Part shown: positions 9,079-18,869 of the stretch, in pieces
How the letters are laid out: the number at the start of each line of letters is the position of its first letter
Numbering within the stretch: position 1 is the stretch's first letter
Origin: Rhodoplanes tepidamans
Lineage (GTDB): Bacteria > Pseudomonadota > Alphaproteobacteria > Rhizobiales > Xanthobacteraceae
DNA: 64,000 nt
Assembly: GCF_030813915.1 (NCBI RefSeq)
Contig: NZ_JAUSUJ010000016.1
Span: forward strand, 1-64,000
Reading direction: 5' to 3'
Made by a program: the position numbers and the translations under genes
Notes under the pieces: model-generated
Seen by the model: only the letters and a program-made list of their open reading frames with translations
The model's database searches: none
What the model was told of the DNA's origin: nothing

Positions 9079-9798
9079 TCAGCGCGCCGCGACCCCGCCG
9101 CTCGACGGCGCGGTGGTGACCGGCGCGCCCTTGCCGTTCGACAGCTCGCGCCACAGCTTGTCGGCCGCCTCCTGGGCGCCGGCGGGCAGCCGGTGGGCGA
9201 TGCCGCGGTGGCAGTCGATGCAGGTGTCGGCGTTTTTCACCGCCTCCTGGTGCTTCTCGGCCGATCGCTTCTCCTGCACGGACCAGTCCATGTGGATGAA
9301 GTCGTGGCAGTTGCGGCACTCGCGGCTGTCGGTCGTCTTCATGGCGCGCCAGACATTGGTGGCGAGATGCAGCCGCCGCGCGTTGAACTTCTCGGGCGTG
9401 TCGATGGTGCCGAGGATGTGCTGGAGGAGATCGTTGGAGGCCTGGACCTTGCGGATCATCTTGTGGGTCCAGTCCTTCGGCACGTGGCAGTCGGTGCACA
9501 CGGCGCGCACGCCGGTGCGGTTGGTGTAGTGCACGGTCTGGCGATACTCGCGGAAGACGTTCGCCTCCATCTCGTGGCAGGAGACGCAGAACGCCTCGGT
9601 GTTGGTCGCCTCGATCACGGTGTGGAAGCCGCCCCAGAAGGCGATGCCGCCGAAGAACCCGACGATCAGCAGGGCGCCGAGCGAGAGCGTGCCGGACGGG
9701 CTCCAGAACCAGCGCCACAGCCGGCGCAGGCGGCCCGGGGCCTTCTCGGGCGCCGTCTCGGGCGCCGCGGGGGCCGGAGTCGCGGTGTTGTCGGTCAT
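9079..9798 (-). CDS. napC: NapC/NirT tetrahaem cytochrome c quinol dehydrogenase
   Basis: 239-residue membrane-anchored cytochrome that passes electrons from the quinol pool to NapB/NapA. After a Pro/Ala-rich cytoplasmic N-terminus there is one membrane helix (SLGALLIVGFFGGIAFWGGF). Four CxxCH haem sites follow: CVSCH, CTDCH, CRNCH and CIDCH, the number expected for NapC. The C-terminal tail (GAPVTTAPSSGG) is low complexity. It is the last gene of the nap operon, 64 bases after napB. Because napGH is also present, the nitrate reductase may receive electrons by two routes, as in E. coli. Confidence 0.95.
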   Translation of the reverse strand: MTDNTATPAPAAPETAPEKAPGRLRRLWRWFWSPSGTLSLGALLIVGFFGGIAFWGGFHTVIEATNTEAFCVSCHEMEANVFREYRQTVHYTNRTGVRAVCTDCHVPKDWTHKMIRKVQASNDLLQHILGTIDTPEKFNARRLHLATNVWRAMKTTDSRECRNCHDFIHMDWSVQEKRSAEKHQEAVKNADTCIDCHRGIAHRLPAGAQEAADKLWRELSNGKGAPVTTAPSSGGVAAR

Positions 9799-9862
9799 CG
9801 GTCCGATCCTCGTCCTGCGCCGCCGCGGCCGCGCGGTCCCGCGCGCCGGCGGTGGCGCACCG

Positions 9863-10336
9863 TCACTTCACTTCGGTGGCGTTCTGGAAGGTGCTCGAGA
9901 CCAGCGGCTTGGCGTCGAGCTGCGGCACGTGGCACTGGGTGCAGAAGAAGCGCGTGCCGGAGATCTTGTCGAGCCGGTTGCCCTCGCGGTCGTTGTAGTG
10001 CGTCTCCGAGACCTTCGGCGCCCCGGCCTTGATGTTGGCCGGCCAGTCGTGACAGGTCATGCACTGGTTGAAGTCCTTGGTGACCTGATAGGTCTCGATC
10101 CGGTGCGGGATCAGCGGCGGCTGCTGGCGGTAGGCGCGACCGAACATTCCGTCGGACGGCGTGTCCTGCTTGACCACCGGGGGCGCCGCCCCGATCTCCT
10201 CGAGCCCGACGTCGCCGCGCAGGCTCTTGAGCGTGGTGCGGTCCTGCGCGAGCCCGATGCCGCCCGTCGCGACGACGACGGCGACGAGCGTCGCGACAAG
10301 TGCGGCGAGCGTGGCTCCGGTTCGCGGTGCGGCCAT
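9863..10336 (-). CDS. napB: NapB dihaem cytochrome c, electron-transfer subunit of periplasmic nitrate reductase
   Basis: 157-residue exported cytochrome. It starts with a signal peptide (hydrophobic LAALVATLVAVVVATGGIGLA) and carries the two NapB haem sites CMTCH and CTQCH, plus the conserved SETHYNDREGN segment between them. I use the ATG at 10336 because GGAGGG lies five bases upstream; an ATG at 10363 in the same frame would add nine residues and has no good site. It accepts electrons from NapC (and possibly NapGH) and reduces NapA. It follows napH by 31 bases in the operon. Confidence 0.95.
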   Translation of the reverse strand: MAAPRTGATLAALVATLVAVVVATGGIGLAQDRTTLKSLRGDVGLEEIGAAPPVVKQDTPSDGMFGRAYRQQPPLIPHRIETYQVTKDFNQCMTCHDWPANIKAGAPKVSETHYNDREGNRLDKISGTRFFCTQCHVPQLDAKPLVSSTFQNATEVK

Positions 10337-10367
10337 CGTTGCCCTCCATCGGTGCGGTGTCATCGGT

Positions 10368-11300
10368 TCAGGCCTTTTCCAGCGCGGCCGGCGCGGAGCG
10401 TCCGGCGGCGGGCGGCGGAGGCGGCACGGCCGCGTCCACGCGGGTGTCGAAGCGGTGGGTGAACGCGAAGACGCGCTCGGGACAGACGTCGACGCAGCGT
10501 CCGCACGCCGTGCAGTCGCCCGACGCGATCACCGGACCGGCGCCGTCGCGGCCGCGCAGGGCCGGTGCGATCACGTGGCTCTCGGGGCAGACCGCGAAGC
10601 AGTCGAGGCAGTCGTCGCAGCGGGCCCGGCCGCGGGCCGAGACGCGCAGCAGCGTCGCCTTGCCGATCAGGGCGTAGGCGGTGCCGATCGGACAGACATG
10701 GCCGCACCACCCGTCGCGGGCGACGACCAGGTCGAAGACGAACACCGCGACGACCACGGCGAGGCCGGCGAGCGTGCCGAACAGCGCGGCCCGATAGATC
10801 AGCGTGACAGGATTGATCATCTCCCAGGCGACCGTGCCGGTGGCGGCCGCCGCGGCGAGAACGGCGAGCGCGACCAGCCAGCGCGTCTCGCGGCGCATGG
10901 AGAAGCCCTTCTCCACGCCGAGGCGCCGCCGCATCCAGGCCGCCAGGTCGGTGACCGGATTCACCGGACAGACCCACGCGCAGAACGTGCGGCCGCCGAA
11001 GACCAGATAGAAGCCGGCCACGATGGCGACGCCGGTCAGCGCCGTCGTCTCCGGCCAGTGGCGGGCGGCGAGCGACTGCAGGACGACGAACGGGTCGGTG
11101 AGCGGCAGCGCGTCGAAGGTGAGGCTCGCGGCGAGCGTGCCCTTGGCGATCCACACGCCGGCGAGCGGCCCCGAGAGGAACAGCGCCAGCACGCCGAGCT
11201 GAGTCAGGCGGCGCAGGATCAGGTACTTGTGCGCGGTCCACCAGCCGTGCAGCGCCCACGCCTCGCGACCCGCAATTCTGGCTTGGATCCGTGCCGTCAT
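10368..11300 (-). CDS. napH: NapH quinol dehydrogenase membrane ferredoxin
   Basis: 310-residue polytopic membrane protein of the NapH/NosR-C type. The N-terminal half has about four membrane helices and two cytoplasmic CxxxCP motifs ([10 protein letters not shown] and [10 protein letters not shown]), both diagnostic for NapH. Two [4Fe-4S] motifs follow: [12 protein letters not shown] and [12 protein letters not shown]. The C-terminus is a proline-rich tail. The ATG overlaps the napG stop by four bases (ATGA at 11297-11300), so the two are translationally coupled. With NapG it forms a second quinol-oxidising branch feeding the nitrate reductase. Confidence 0.95.
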   Translation of the reverse strand: MTARIQARIAGREAWALHGWWTAHKYLILRRLTQLGVLALFLSGPLAGVWIAKGTLAASLTFDALPLTDPFVVLQSLAARHWPETTALTGVAIVAGFYLVFGGRTFCAWVCPVNPVTDLAAWMRRRLGVEKGFSMRRETRWLVALAVLAAAAATGTVAWEMINPVTLIYRAALFGTLAGLAVVVAVFVFDLVVARDGWCGHVCPIGTAYALIGKATLLRVSARGRARCDDCLDCFAVCPESHVIAPALRGRDGAGPVIASGDCTACGRCVDVCPERVFAFTHRFDTRVDAAVPPPPPAAGRSAPAALEKA

Positions 11301-12052
11301 GGCTTCGCCTCCGGCAGGCGGTCCGGCAGGTCGATGAGGCCCGGCACCAGCTCGCGGCCGGCCTTGCGCTTCTCCTCCCAGCCGCGGCGATAGTGCTCGT
11401 CCTGCCGGCCGGCGGCGAGCCCGAGCGGCAGCACCTTGATGGCCGCATCGGTGAGCACGCACGACTTCTCGCACTTGCCGCAGCCCGTGCAGGCGTCCGG
11501 ATGGACGACCGGCTCGAACACGGCGTGCTTGCCGGTGCGGCGATTGTGGGTCTGCTCGAGCGTGATCGCCTGGTCGATGACGGGGCACACGCGATAGCAG
11601 ACGTCGCAGCGCAGGCCCTGCAGATTGAGGCAGGTGTCGCGCGACACGATCACGGCGACGCCCATGCGGGCCGCGCCGATGTCGGTCAGGCTCTTGTCGA
11701 GCGCGCCGGTCGGACACGTCTTCACGCACGGGATGTCCTCGCACATCTCGCACGGGATCTGTCGCGCCCGGAAGAACGGCGTGCCGGCGGCCGGACCGGC
11801 CGCCAGATCGGCGAGCGTCAGCGTGTCGTAGGGGCAGGCGCGCACGCACAGCCCGCAGCGCACGCAGGCGGACAGGAACTGCGGCTCCGGCAGCGCGCCG
11901 GGCGGCCGCAGCGCGTCGGCCGGCAGCGAGCGCGACTGCGCCGCGAAGAGCGCGAGGCCGAGCCCGCACGCCCCTGCCCCGGCCGCGGTGCGCAGGGTGG
12001 CCTGCACGAAGCGGCGGCGGGTCGGCGTCTTGCGGTCGGTCTCGGTCGACAT
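11297..12052 (-). CDS. napG: NapG ferredoxin-type electron-transfer protein
   Basis: 251-residue exported iron-sulfur protein. It has a twin-arginine signal (RRRFVQATL with a hydrophobic region [11 protein letters not shown]) and four cysteine clusters: [35 protein letters not shown] and [12 protein letters not shown]. That is the NapG pattern of four [4Fe-4S] clusters. An alternative ATG two codons upstream (12058) is equally possible. It lies between napA and napH, as in the E. coli napFDAGHBC operon, and works with NapH in quinol oxidation. Confidence 0.94.
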   Translation of the reverse strand: MSTETDRKTPTRRRFVQATLRTAAGAGACGLGLALFAAQSRSLPADALRPPGALPEPQFLSACVRCGLCVRACPYDTLTLADLAAGPAAGTPFFRARQIPCEMCEDIPCVKTCPTGALDKSLTDIGAARMGVAVIVSRDTCLNLQGLRCDVCYRVCPVIDQAITLEQTHNRRTGKHAVFEPVVHPDACTGCGKCEKSCVLTDAAIKVLPLGLAAGRQDEHYRRGWEEKRKAGRELVPGLIDLPDRLPEAKP

Positions 12053-12094
12053 GACCATGCTCGGTTGCTCAGGGGCGACGGTGCGGGCGGCCGA

Positions 12095-14614
12095 TCAGAT
12101 CGGCACCACCTTGCAGGCGGCCTTCTTGAAGTCGGTTTCCTTGGAGATCGGGCAGGTGGCGTCCAGCGTCAGCTTGTTGACCAGCTGGCCCTCGTCGAAG
12201 AACGGGATGAAGACGAGGCCCGGCGGCATCTTGTTGCGGCCGCGCGTCTCCACCCGCGTGATCACCTCGCCGCGGCGCGTGATCACCTTGACGGACTGGC
12301 CGCGCCGCAGGCCACGCTGCATCGCGTCGTCCGGATGCATGAACAGCTGGGCGGTCGGATAGGAGCGGTGCAGCTCGGGCACGCGGCGCGTCATCGAGCC
12401 GGAGTGCCAGTGCTCCAGCACGCGGCCGGTGCACAGCCACATGTCGTACTCCTTGTCCGGGCTCTCGGCGGCCGGCTCGTAGGGGCAGAAGATGACGCGC
12501 GCCCGTCCGTCCGGCTTGCCGTAGAACTTCACGCCCTCGCCGGCCTTGACGTAGGGATCGTAGCCCTCGCGGAAGCGCCACAGCGTCTCCTTGCCGTCGA
12601 CCACGGGCCAGCGCAGGCCGCGCGCCTTGTGATAGAGATCGAAGGGCGCGAGGTCGTGCGCCTTGCCGCGGCCGAAGGCGGCGTATTCCTCGAACAGGCC
12701 CTTCTGGACGTAGAAGCCGAACGCCCGGGACTCGTCGTTGTCGAAGCCCTGCTGCAGGTCGTCCAGCGGGAATCTGTTCACGGTGCCGTTGGCGTAGAGG
12801 ACGTCGTAGAGCGTCTTGCCGCGAACCTCCGGCTTCTTGGCGATCAGCTCCTCGGGCCACACCTCCTCGACCTTGAAGTACTTGGAGAACTCGATGGTCT
12901 GCCAGAGATCGGAGCGCGCCTCGCCCGGCGCCTTCACCTGCTGGCGCCAGAACTGGCCGCGCCGCTCGGCATTGCCGTAGGCGCCCTCCTTCTCCATCCA
13001 CATGGCGGTCGGCAGGATCAGGTCGGCCGAGAGCGCCGTGACGGTCGGGTAGGGATCGGACACCACGATGAAGTTGTCGGGGTTGCGATAGCCCGGAAAG
13101 CCCTCGCCGTTCATGTTCGGCGCGGTCTGCATGTTGTTGGTGCACTGGACCCAGTAGGCGTTGAGCTTGCCGTCCTTGAGCATCCGGTTCTGCAGCACGG
13201 CGTGGTAGCCGATGGTGCCCGGAATCGTGCCCTCCGGCAGCTGCCAGATCTTCTCGGCGACGGCGCGGTGGGCCGGGCTGGTCACCACCATGTCGGCCGG
13301 CAGGCGATGCGAGAAGGTGCCGACCTCGCGGGCCGTGCCGCAGGCGCTGGGCTGGCCGGTGAGCGAGAACGGGCCGTTGCCGGGCTCGGAGATTTTTCCA
13401 GTGAGCAGGTGGATGTTGTAGACGAGATTGTTCACCCAGGTGCCGCGGGCGTGCTGGTTGAAGCCCATCGTCCAGTAGGAGACGACCTTCTTCCTGGGAT
13501 CGGCATAGAGCTTCGCCAGCTTCAGGAGCTTGTCGGGCTCGACGCCGGAGAGCTTGGCCGTGTAGTCCAGCGTGTACTTGGCGACCTGCTCCTTGTACTG
13601 CTCGAACGTGATGTCGCGCATGCCGGCCGGGTCGACGGCGCCGTCCTTGCCGGCCTTGTGCGAGGCGTTCTTCGCCGCCACCTCGAGCGGATGGCCCGGC
13701 CGCAGGCCGTAGCCGATGTCCTCCACGGTGTGGGCGAAGGCCACGTGCTTCGACACGAAGTCCCGGTTCACGGCCCCGTTCTGGATGATGTAGTTCGCGA
13801 TGTAGTTGAGGATCGCGAGATCGGTCTGCGGCACGAAGATCATGCCGTTGTCGGCGAGCTCGAAGCTGCGGTGCTCGAAGGTGGAGAGCACGTGCACCTC
13901 GCAGCCGTCGTGGGTGAGGCGCCGGTCGGTCAGCCGCGACCACAGGATCGGGTGCATCTCCGCCATGTTGGCGCCCCACAGCACGAAGCCGTCGGCGTGC
14001 TCGAGGTCGTCGTAGCAGCCCATCGGCTCGTCGATGCCGAAGGTCCGCATGAAGCCGGCGACGGCGGACGCCATGCAGTGGCGCGCGTTGGGATCGAGAT
14101 TGTTGGAGCGGAAGCCGGCCTTGTAGAGCTTGGCGGCGGCGTAGCCCTCCCACACCGTCCACTGGCCGGAGCCGAACATGCCGACCGCCGAGGGGCCGCT
14201 CTTCTTCAGCGCCGCCTTCCACTTCTCGGCCATGATAGAGAAGGCCTGGTCCCACGAGATCGGGGTGAACTCGCCGGCCTTGTCGTACCTGCCGTTCTTC
14301 ATGCGCAGCAGCGGCCGGGTCAGGCGGTCCTCGCCGTACATGATCTTCGACAGGAAGTAGCCCTTGATGCAGTTGAGGCCGCGATTGACCGGGGCGTCGG
14401 GGTCGCCCTGCGTCGCCACCACCCTGCCGCCCTTGACGCCGACCAGCACGCCGCAGCCGGTGCCGCAGAAGCGGCACACGCCCTTGTCCCAGCGGATGCC
14501 GTCGCCGCGGGCGACCTGTGCCTCCGCCGCCTCGGGCAGCGTCACGCCGGCGGCGGCCGCGGCGGCCGCCACGGCGGCCAGCTTCATGGTGTCGCGTCGC
14601 GTCTGCTCGGACAT
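12095..14614 (-). CDS. napA: NapA periplasmic nitrate reductase, molybdenum catalytic subunit
   Basis: 839-residue catalytic subunit reducing nitrate to nitrite in the periplasm. The Tat signal reads [20 protein letters not shown]. The N-terminal [4Fe-4S] site uses Cys47, Cys50, Cys54 and Cys82 ([10 protein letters not shown], then GLNCIKG). Cys180 in [10 protein letters not shown] is the expected molybdenum ligand. Length and motifs are those of a full-length NapA. The ATG at 14614 has GGAGG seven bases upstream; a TTG two codons earlier is less likely. It sits between napD and napG. Confidence 0.97.
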   Translation of the reverse strand: MSEQTRRDTMKLAAVAAAAAAAGVTLPEAAEAQVARGDGIRWDKGVCRFCGTGCGVLVGVKGGRVVATQGDPDAPVNRGLNCIKGYFLSKIMYGEDRLTRPLLRMKNGRYDKAGEFTPISWDQAFSIMAEKWKAALKKSGPSAVGMFGSGQWTVWEGYAAAKLYKAGFRSNNLDPNARHCMASAVAGFMRTFGIDEPMGCYDDLEHADGFVLWGANMAEMHPILWSRLTDRRLTHDGCEVHVLSTFEHRSFELADNGMIFVPQTDLAILNYIANYIIQNGAVNRDFVSKHVAFAHTVEDIGYGLRPGHPLEVAAKNASHKAGKDGAVDPAGMRDITFEQYKEQVAKYTLDYTAKLSGVEPDKLLKLAKLYADPRKKVVSYWTMGFNQHARGTWVNNLVYNIHLLTGKISEPGNGPFSLTGQPSACGTAREVGTFSHRLPADMVVTSPAHRAVAEKIWQLPEGTIPGTIGYHAVLQNRMLKDGKLNAYWVQCTNNMQTAPNMNGEGFPGYRNPDNFIVVSDPYPTVTALSADLILPTAMWMEKEGAYGNAERRGQFWRQQVKAPGEARSDLWQTIEFSKYFKVEEVWPEELIAKKPEVRGKTLYDVLYANGTVNRFPLDDLQQGFDNDESRAFGFYVQKGLFEEYAAFGRGKAHDLAPFDLYHKARGLRWPVVDGKETLWRFREGYDPYVKAGEGVKFYGKPDGRARVIFCPYEPAAESPDKEYDMWLCTGRVLEHWHSGSMTRRVPELHRSYPTAQLFMHPDDAMQRGLRRGQSVKVITRRGEVITRVETRGRNKMPPGLVFIPFFDEGQLVNKLTLDATCPISKETDFKKAACKVVPI

Positions 14615-14616
14615 GT

Positions 14617-14898
14617 TCAAGCCTCCATGACGTGCGGAGCGGCAGGGCCGCGGTCCGGATCGAATCCGTGATAGACGAGCGCCGCGGCGACCACGCCGGG
14701 CGTGCGATGGATGGTCTCCAGCCCCGAGAAGGCGGTCGCCTGGGGCGTGTCCTCGAGCGTGACGACGAGCCGGCCGCCGTCGAGCGTCGCGTGCAGCTCG
14801 CTGCCCGGGATGCCGCGCAACGCCTGCGCCACCTCGCCGGCGCGGGCCGGCACCGCGTGGACCAGCACGCCGCAGACATTCGTGCCGCGGTCGGTCAT
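14617..14898 (-). CDS. napD: NapD chaperone for NapA maturation
   Basis: 93-residue cytoplasmic chaperone of the NapD family, which binds the NapA Tat signal. The sequence [20 protein letters not shown], then [20 protein letters not shown], follows the family's ferredoxin-like beta-alpha-beta repeat with the conserved 'G-x-E-x-H' step before the second strand. It ends two bases before the napA ATG. Its own ATG overlaps the stop of the preceding gene by four bases, so the three are tightly coupled. Confidence 0.93.
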   Translation of the reverse strand: MTDRGTNVCGVLVHAVPARAGEVAQALRGIPGSELHATLDGGRLVVTLEDTPQATAFSGLETIHRTPGVVAAALVYHGFDPDRGPAAPHVMEA

Positions 14899-15230
14899 GA
14901 GAGCACCTCGGGTTCGGCGGGAACGGCGCTCGCGGTCAGCACGCCGGGCACGGCGGCGAGCGCCGCCAGGGCCGCGCCCACCGTGCCGGGCGGGACCGCG
15001 ACGGTCAGCCGGCCGGGCGACCGGGTGTCGACGAGACGGACGCCCTCGATCGCCGCCACGGCGGCCGCGACGGCGTCGAGGCGGGCGGGCGCGGCCTGCA
15101 CCAGCACCCGGGCGGGGAAATGTTCCGTGTAACAGGACGGCGGCGGCTCGGCCGGGCCGGCCCGCCAGGCACCGCCGAGGAAACGGCGGCGATCGAGCGC
15201 AGCGGCGTCGGTTGACGGAGCGTCGGGCAT
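14895..15230 (-). CDS. NapF-leader/NapD-like hybrid protein at the napF position
   Basis: 111-residue first gene of the nap operon. Residues 10-22 ([13 protein letters not shown]) resemble the N-terminus of NapF (E. coli: SRRGILTGRWRKA), but no NapF cysteine clusters follow; only a single cysteine (SCYTEHF) is present. The rest ([20 protein letters not shown], then [20 protein letters not shown]) looks like a second NapD-type ferredoxin fold. The ATG at 15230 has GAGG upstream; a GTG at 15272 in frame is the alternative. The order hybrid-D-A-G-H-B-C matches E. coli napFDAGHBC with this protein in place of NapF. It is probably an auxiliary chaperone for NapA; that is inference. Confidence 0.72.
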   Translation of the reverse strand: MPDAPSTDAAALDRRRFLGGAWRAGPAEPPPSCYTEHFPARVLVQAAPARLDAVAAAVAAIEGVRLVDTRSPGRLTVAVPPGTVGAALAALAAVPGVLTASAVPAEPEVLS

Positions 15231-15305
15231 GCGGTGCGGCCTCGACCGGGCGGAAGGCTGGGCGGGACACACGCGGGGGACGTGAGCTGGTGCTTGATTA
15301 GGCAG

Positions 15306-15336
15306 ATTCCAGGGAACGATCCTTGTTCCCGGTCAA
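15306..15336 (-). promoter_or_regulatory. Candidate nap operon promoter with dyad filling a 19-bp spacer
   Basis: Read on the minus strand, TTGACC (15336-15331) and TGGAAT (15311-15306) could be -35 and -10 hexamers separated by 19 bases. The whole spacer is the dyad GGGAAC-N7-GTTCCC. A long spacer filled by a palindrome is the layout of MerR-family activated promoters. An outer repeat, TGATT at 15295-15299 and AATCA at 15335-15339, brackets the site. The predicted start of transcription would be about 70 bases upstream of the first nap gene. The dyad is seen; the regulator class is a guess and no regulator gene is adjacent. Confidence 0.4.
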
Positions 15337-15550
15337 TCATCTTTCAGATTGGTCGTTCGTGCCTATTTTTTGTTCTGTCTGTCGCTCATCTTTCAGGCGC
15401 GTGCGGCCGCTTGCCCCCGACGGGCGGGCGGCGGCTTCGACCCGGGTGCGGGAGCATGTCCGGTCTCCGGGACGGTCTTCAAAACGGAGCCGGGCGGCGA
15501 GCCATGCCGGTCCGGAGCCGCCGGTCGTTTCGCAGTCCGGACCGGAGCGC

Positions 15551-17983
15551 TCAGATCCGCTCCAGCACCACGACCGCATTGGCGGCGAGCAAGGCCGTGA
15601 GGGCGCCGTGGGCGCTCGTCACCGGCTCGGCGTTGACCAGGCCGCCGCCGCCGAACACGGCGGCGTCGCTGTTCAGCGCCTCGCGCCAGGAGCCGTCGGC
15701 AAGCGCCGGGTGCTGGATGCGGTAGCCGGCCGCGAAGGCGTGGTTGGCGAGGCTGGCGAGCACGACGAAGTCCTGCCCCGCCGCGGCGCGGCGGAAGGCG
15801 AGCACCCGGTTGGCATCGTGGACGTGCAGGACGTCGAGGGCGTGCGAGCGCAGCGCCGGCGCGCCGAGGCGCAGCGCGATGACGGCCTGATAGAAGCGGA
15901 ACAGGCGCGCGCCGTCGCTCTCCGCCAGCGCCTCGAAGTCCTCGCGATGCGCGATGAAATCGTTGTAGCGATACGGCTCGTGCGCGCCCACCTCCTCGCC
16001 CATGAAGAACATCGGGGTTCCCGGCCCGAGCAGCGCGAGCGCCGCCACCACGCGGGTGCGGGCCTCGGCGAAGTCGCGGGTGGTGCCGATCAGCGGCGCG
16101 CCGTTCACGGCGGTGACGATGGTGCGGGCCGAGTACACCTCGCGGCCGTTCTCCTCGTAGCTCGAGTTGCCGGCCTCGTCGTGCGACTCGTGATACACGA
16201 CGTGCCCCTGCGCGCTCGCCGCCAGGGTGCCGGCGAACCAGCTCATGGCGAGTGGCCGGTCGTCACCGTAGCCGGCGAATTTCAGCAATCTCGCGCGCGC
16301 AGTGTCGTTGGTCGCGTCGCCGATCAGCTGATGATAGAACTCGGCGTACCAGGCGGCGTCGAAGCCGAGCCCGCCCGCCGCGGTCGGCTGGGTGACGGCC
16401 GGCCAGCCGGAATGATCCTCGGCGATCAGGACCACGTCGGGCCGCACCAGGCGCATGGTGCGGGTCCATTCGCGCAGGAACTTGGCGCCGAACGCGCGGG
16501 CCCGGTCGGCCGGCCGCCCGTCGGCATGGATCACCGCATAGGCGTGCAGCGAGGTCGTCTGGTCGACCCGGAAGCCGTCGACGTGGAACTCGTCGACCAG
16601 CATGGCGGCGCTGGAGACGAACAGCTTGCGGACGTTCTCCTCCCAGAAGCGCGGCGCCCAGCCGGTCGAATTGTTGTCGACGTAGCCGCCGTCCGGCCGC
16701 CCGTAGTCGGAGGCCCGCCCCTCGTACCAGTACCAGATGTTGGTCTCGGGCGCGTTCGAGTCGTAGGCCCACTCGGCCCGCTCGGCGTCGGCGATGTAGT
16801 GATTGTAGACCACGTCCATGATCACGGCGATGCCGTGACGGTGGCACTCGCGCACGAACCACTTGAACTGGTCGCGGCCGCCCCCGGCATATTCGATGGC
16901 CAGATAGTGCGAGGAGCCGTAGCCCCAGCTCGCCCAGCCCTCGTATTCGGCGAGCGGCATCAGCTCGACCGCGTTGACGCCGAGCCGGCGCAGATAAGGC
17001 AGCAGCGCCATCGCGTCCTTCAGGGTGCCGCGCGGGCTGCGCCCGGCGGCGAGGCCGTCGACATGGAGCTCGTAGAGCACGAGGTCCTCGAGCCGGCGCG
17101 GCACCGGCCGGGCGGGATCGAACTCGTCGCGCCAGAAGTCCTCCTCGTAGACCCAGTTGGTCTCGGGGAAGTCGCAGGACTCGAAGGCCGCCGTGACCCG
17201 GGACGGATCGACGACGACCGAACAGCTCTTGGTGCCGTCGAGACTCGTCCGGCAGCCGCACCACGTCGGCCCGTGCGCCGGGTCGACATTACCGCTGCCG
17301 ATCTGGCAGCGCGAGAACAGGTCGGTGCGCCAGGCGACGTCGCCGTCGTCCTTGGTGACGCGGAACATGTAGAGGGTGTGGTCGTAGGCCTCGAAGGCGC
17401 CGCCCTCGGGAAGCTCCGCGGGGGCGGTGCTCCAGATCCCGTCGCCGTCGCGGTGCATCGGCGTCACGCTGTCGACGCCGCGGCCGTCGTCGAAGATGTA
17501 GCCGCCCTTCTCGTTCTCGGCGCCGGAGAGGCTGGCGCGCGCCAGCTCGACGCTTCGGGCGTTCGGCGCCCAGACCGAGAACTGCACCAGATCGCGGCCG
17601 TCGCGGATCAGCCGGTTGGCCCCGAGCCGCCGGCAGTGGGTGAGGAAGTAGCGCTCGACCTGGTCGGCCTCTCGCAGCAGGAACTCGCGGTGCTGGTCCG
17701 ACGCCCCGGCGTCGTTCACCTCGGTCGGCATCGCCGAGATCGTGCCGGCGGCGGTCTCCGTCGTCACGCTCCAGCGCAGCGTCTGCCCGACCGCCGCCTC
17801 GTCGAGCTGCACGGTCGCCCGGAAGGCCGGACAGCCGTCCTCGGCGTCGAACGGCTCCATCGGACGGGTCGACCACTGGGCCGACGGGCGCCCGGCGTCG
17901 TCCCAGCTTCCGGCGAGCCGCACGTCGGCGAGCGCGATGTGGCGAAGCCCGGTGCGGTACTCGAAATGGACGGGGATCGGCAT
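15551..17983 (-). CDS. GH13 alpha-amylase family protein, branching-enzyme-like
   Basis: 810-residue glycoside hydrolase family 13 protein resembling 1,4-alpha-glucan branching enzymes. Two N-terminal beta-sandwich regions (about 1-110 and 130-260, the second with LVQFSVWAPNARSVEL as in CBM48) precede the (beta/alpha)8 barrel. Catalytic motifs are present: DVVYNH (390-395), GFRVD with nucleophile Asp474, IAEDH with acid/base Glu522, and ESHDE with Asp602; MGEE (661-664) is also typical of GlgB. A C-terminal beta domain ends the protein. It acts on alpha-glucan, presumably in the cytoplasm, as no signal is seen. It is the last gene of a four-gene operon, 18 bases after the EthD gene, and not beside other glg genes. 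Confidence 0.88.
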   Translation of the reverse strand: MPIPVHFEYRTGLRHIALADVRLAGSWDDAGRPSAQWSTRPMEPFDAEDGCPAFRATVQLDEAAVGQTLRWSVTTETAAGTISAMPTEVNDAGASDQHREFLLREADQVERYFLTHCRRLGANRLIRDGRDLVQFSVWAPNARSVELARASLSGAENEKGGYIFDDGRGVDSVTPMHRDGDGIWSTAPAELPEGGAFEAYDHTLYMFRVTKDDGDVAWRTDLFSRCQIGSGNVDPAHGPTWCGCRTSLDGTKSCSVVVDPSRVTAAFESCDFPETNWVYEEDFWRDEFDPARPVPRRLEDLVLYELHVDGLAAGRSPRGTLKDAMALLPYLRRLGVNAVELMPLAEYEGWASWGYGSSHYLAIEYAGGGRDQFKWFVRECHRHGIAVIMDVVYNHYIADAERAEWAYDSNAPETNIWYWYEGRASDYGRPDGGYVDNNSTGWAPRFWEENVRKLFVSSAAMLVDEFHVDGFRVDQTTSLHAYAVIHADGRPADRARAFGAKFLREWTRTMRLVRPDVVLIAEDHSGWPAVTQPTAAGGLGFDAAWYAEFYHQLIGDATNDTARARLLKFAGYGDDRPLAMSWFAGTLAASAQGHVVYHESHDEAGNSSYEENGREVYSARTIVTAVNGAPLIGTTRDFAEARTRVVAALALLGPGTPMFFMGEEVGAHEPYRYNDFIAHREDFEALAESDGARLFRFYQAVIALRLGAPALRSHALDVLHVHDANRVLAFRRAAAGQDFVVLASLANHAFAAGYRIQHPALADGSWREALNSDAAVFGGGGLVNAEPVTSAHGALTALLAANAVVVLERI

Positions 17984-18001
17984 GATGGCCTCCGGGACCG
18001 G

Positions 18002-18709
18002 TCAGGGAGTGTAGGGCCGCGGAGCGGGGCCGATGATCCAGTGCTCGCGGACCAGCATGCGGTGCTGCCAGCGCGGCTCGGCGACGCGGCGCCGGTCGGC
18101 GGCGAGCAGAGCGCCCTCAATCGAGGCCTCGGCCGCGGCGACCGCGGCGGGATCGTCGAACCAGAGCTGCTCGACGCAGTCGAGCAGCGCCTCGCCGGCC
18201 GCATAGGCGCCGTCGCGCACATGGCCCTGCTGATAGCGGCGCAGGCCGGTCAGCGCCCGCACCGTCTCGGCGTGCGGCCCGAGCATATGGGCGCGGAAAT
18301 CGCCGAGCGGCAGGCCCTCGCGACGTTTCGTGAGCACCAGCAGCAGCACGCCGGGCGCGTCGCGCGCCTCCGGCGGACCGGGCAGCAGCAGATGCGCCGT
18401 GGTGTCGAGCACCACGGTGCGCCAGAACGCCGCCCAGCGCGGCTCGTCGGCGCGCGCGCCGTCGATCAGCTCGGGCGACTGCAGCGAGGCGACCTGCTCT
18501 TCCTCGTTGGCGAGCCAGATCTCGGCGGCGCCGCTCCACAGGGGATCGGCGGGGTCGCCCGGCCGCGGGATCCGGGTGTCGACCTTGTACTTGCGGATCT
18601 GCGGGATGCGGCTCGCATAGCGCACCGCGTGCACCTCGACCCAGTAGCGCTGGAACTCGGCCTCGCTCATGCCGGGCTTCGGACGGGCGAAGATGAACTG
18701 GTGGATCAT
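18002..18709 (-). CDS. Tandem EthD-domain protein
   Basis: 235-residue protein made of two EthD-type dimeric alpha/beta-barrel units. The first begins MIHQFIFARPKPGMSEAEFQ with the usual RYWVEVHA helix; the second (about 115-230) repeats the pattern as GVLLLVLTKRREGLPLGDFR followed by AHMLGPHAETV. EthD-like domains occur in small oxygenases and isomerases without a single conserved reaction, so no substrate can be assigned. It is third in the operon with the AGE-type, DJ-1-type and GH13 genes. A repeat element separates it from the DJ-1 gene. Confidence 0.8.
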   Translation of the reverse strand: MIHQFIFARPKPGMSEAEFQRYWVEVHAVRYASRIPQIRKYKVDTRIPRPGDPADPLWSGAAEIWLANEEEQVASLQSPELIDGARADEPRWAAFWRTVVLDTTAHLLLPGPPEARDAPGVLLLVLTKRREGLPLGDFRAHMLGPHAETVRALTGLRRYQQGHVRDGAYAAGEALLDCVEQLWFDDPAAVAAAEASIEGALLAADRRRVAEPRWQHRMLVREHWIIGPAPRPYTP

Positions 18710-18723
18710 GAGCGACTTGCCCC

Positions 18724-18862
18724 GTCATTCCGGGACGGCGCACTCGGGTCGGCGCTATGCGCCGCCCGAGCACAGGCTCCGCGCCGGCCCCTGAATCCAA
18801 CCCCACGACCGGAGTTCGCCTCTGGATTCCGGGTTCGCGCCGGCGGCGCGCCCCGGAATGAC
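18724..18862. repeat. Palindromic intergenic repeat element
   Basis: A 139-base element with inverted ends GTCATTCCGGG and CCCGGAATGAC. Internal hairpins include CTCGGGTCGGCGC pairing with GCGCCGCCCGAG (imperfect) and GAATCC pairing with GGATTC. Elements with 'CATTCCGGG...CCCGGAATG' ends are common between genes of Bradyrhizobium-like genomes. It lies inside an operon between the DJ-1 and EthD genes and might influence mRNA stability there. Confidence 0.75.
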
Positions 18863-18869
18863 CTGGGAC

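Noticed and set aside
12069..14879. Long minus-strand frame overlapping napA
   Set aside because: Out of frame with NapA, Arg/Ala/Gly-rich and without motifs; napA and napD explain the region.
15290..15345. FNR-type box (TTGAT-N4-ATCAA) in the nap promoter
   Set aside because: TTGATT and AATCA are present but about 35 bases apart, not four, so this is not an FNR site.
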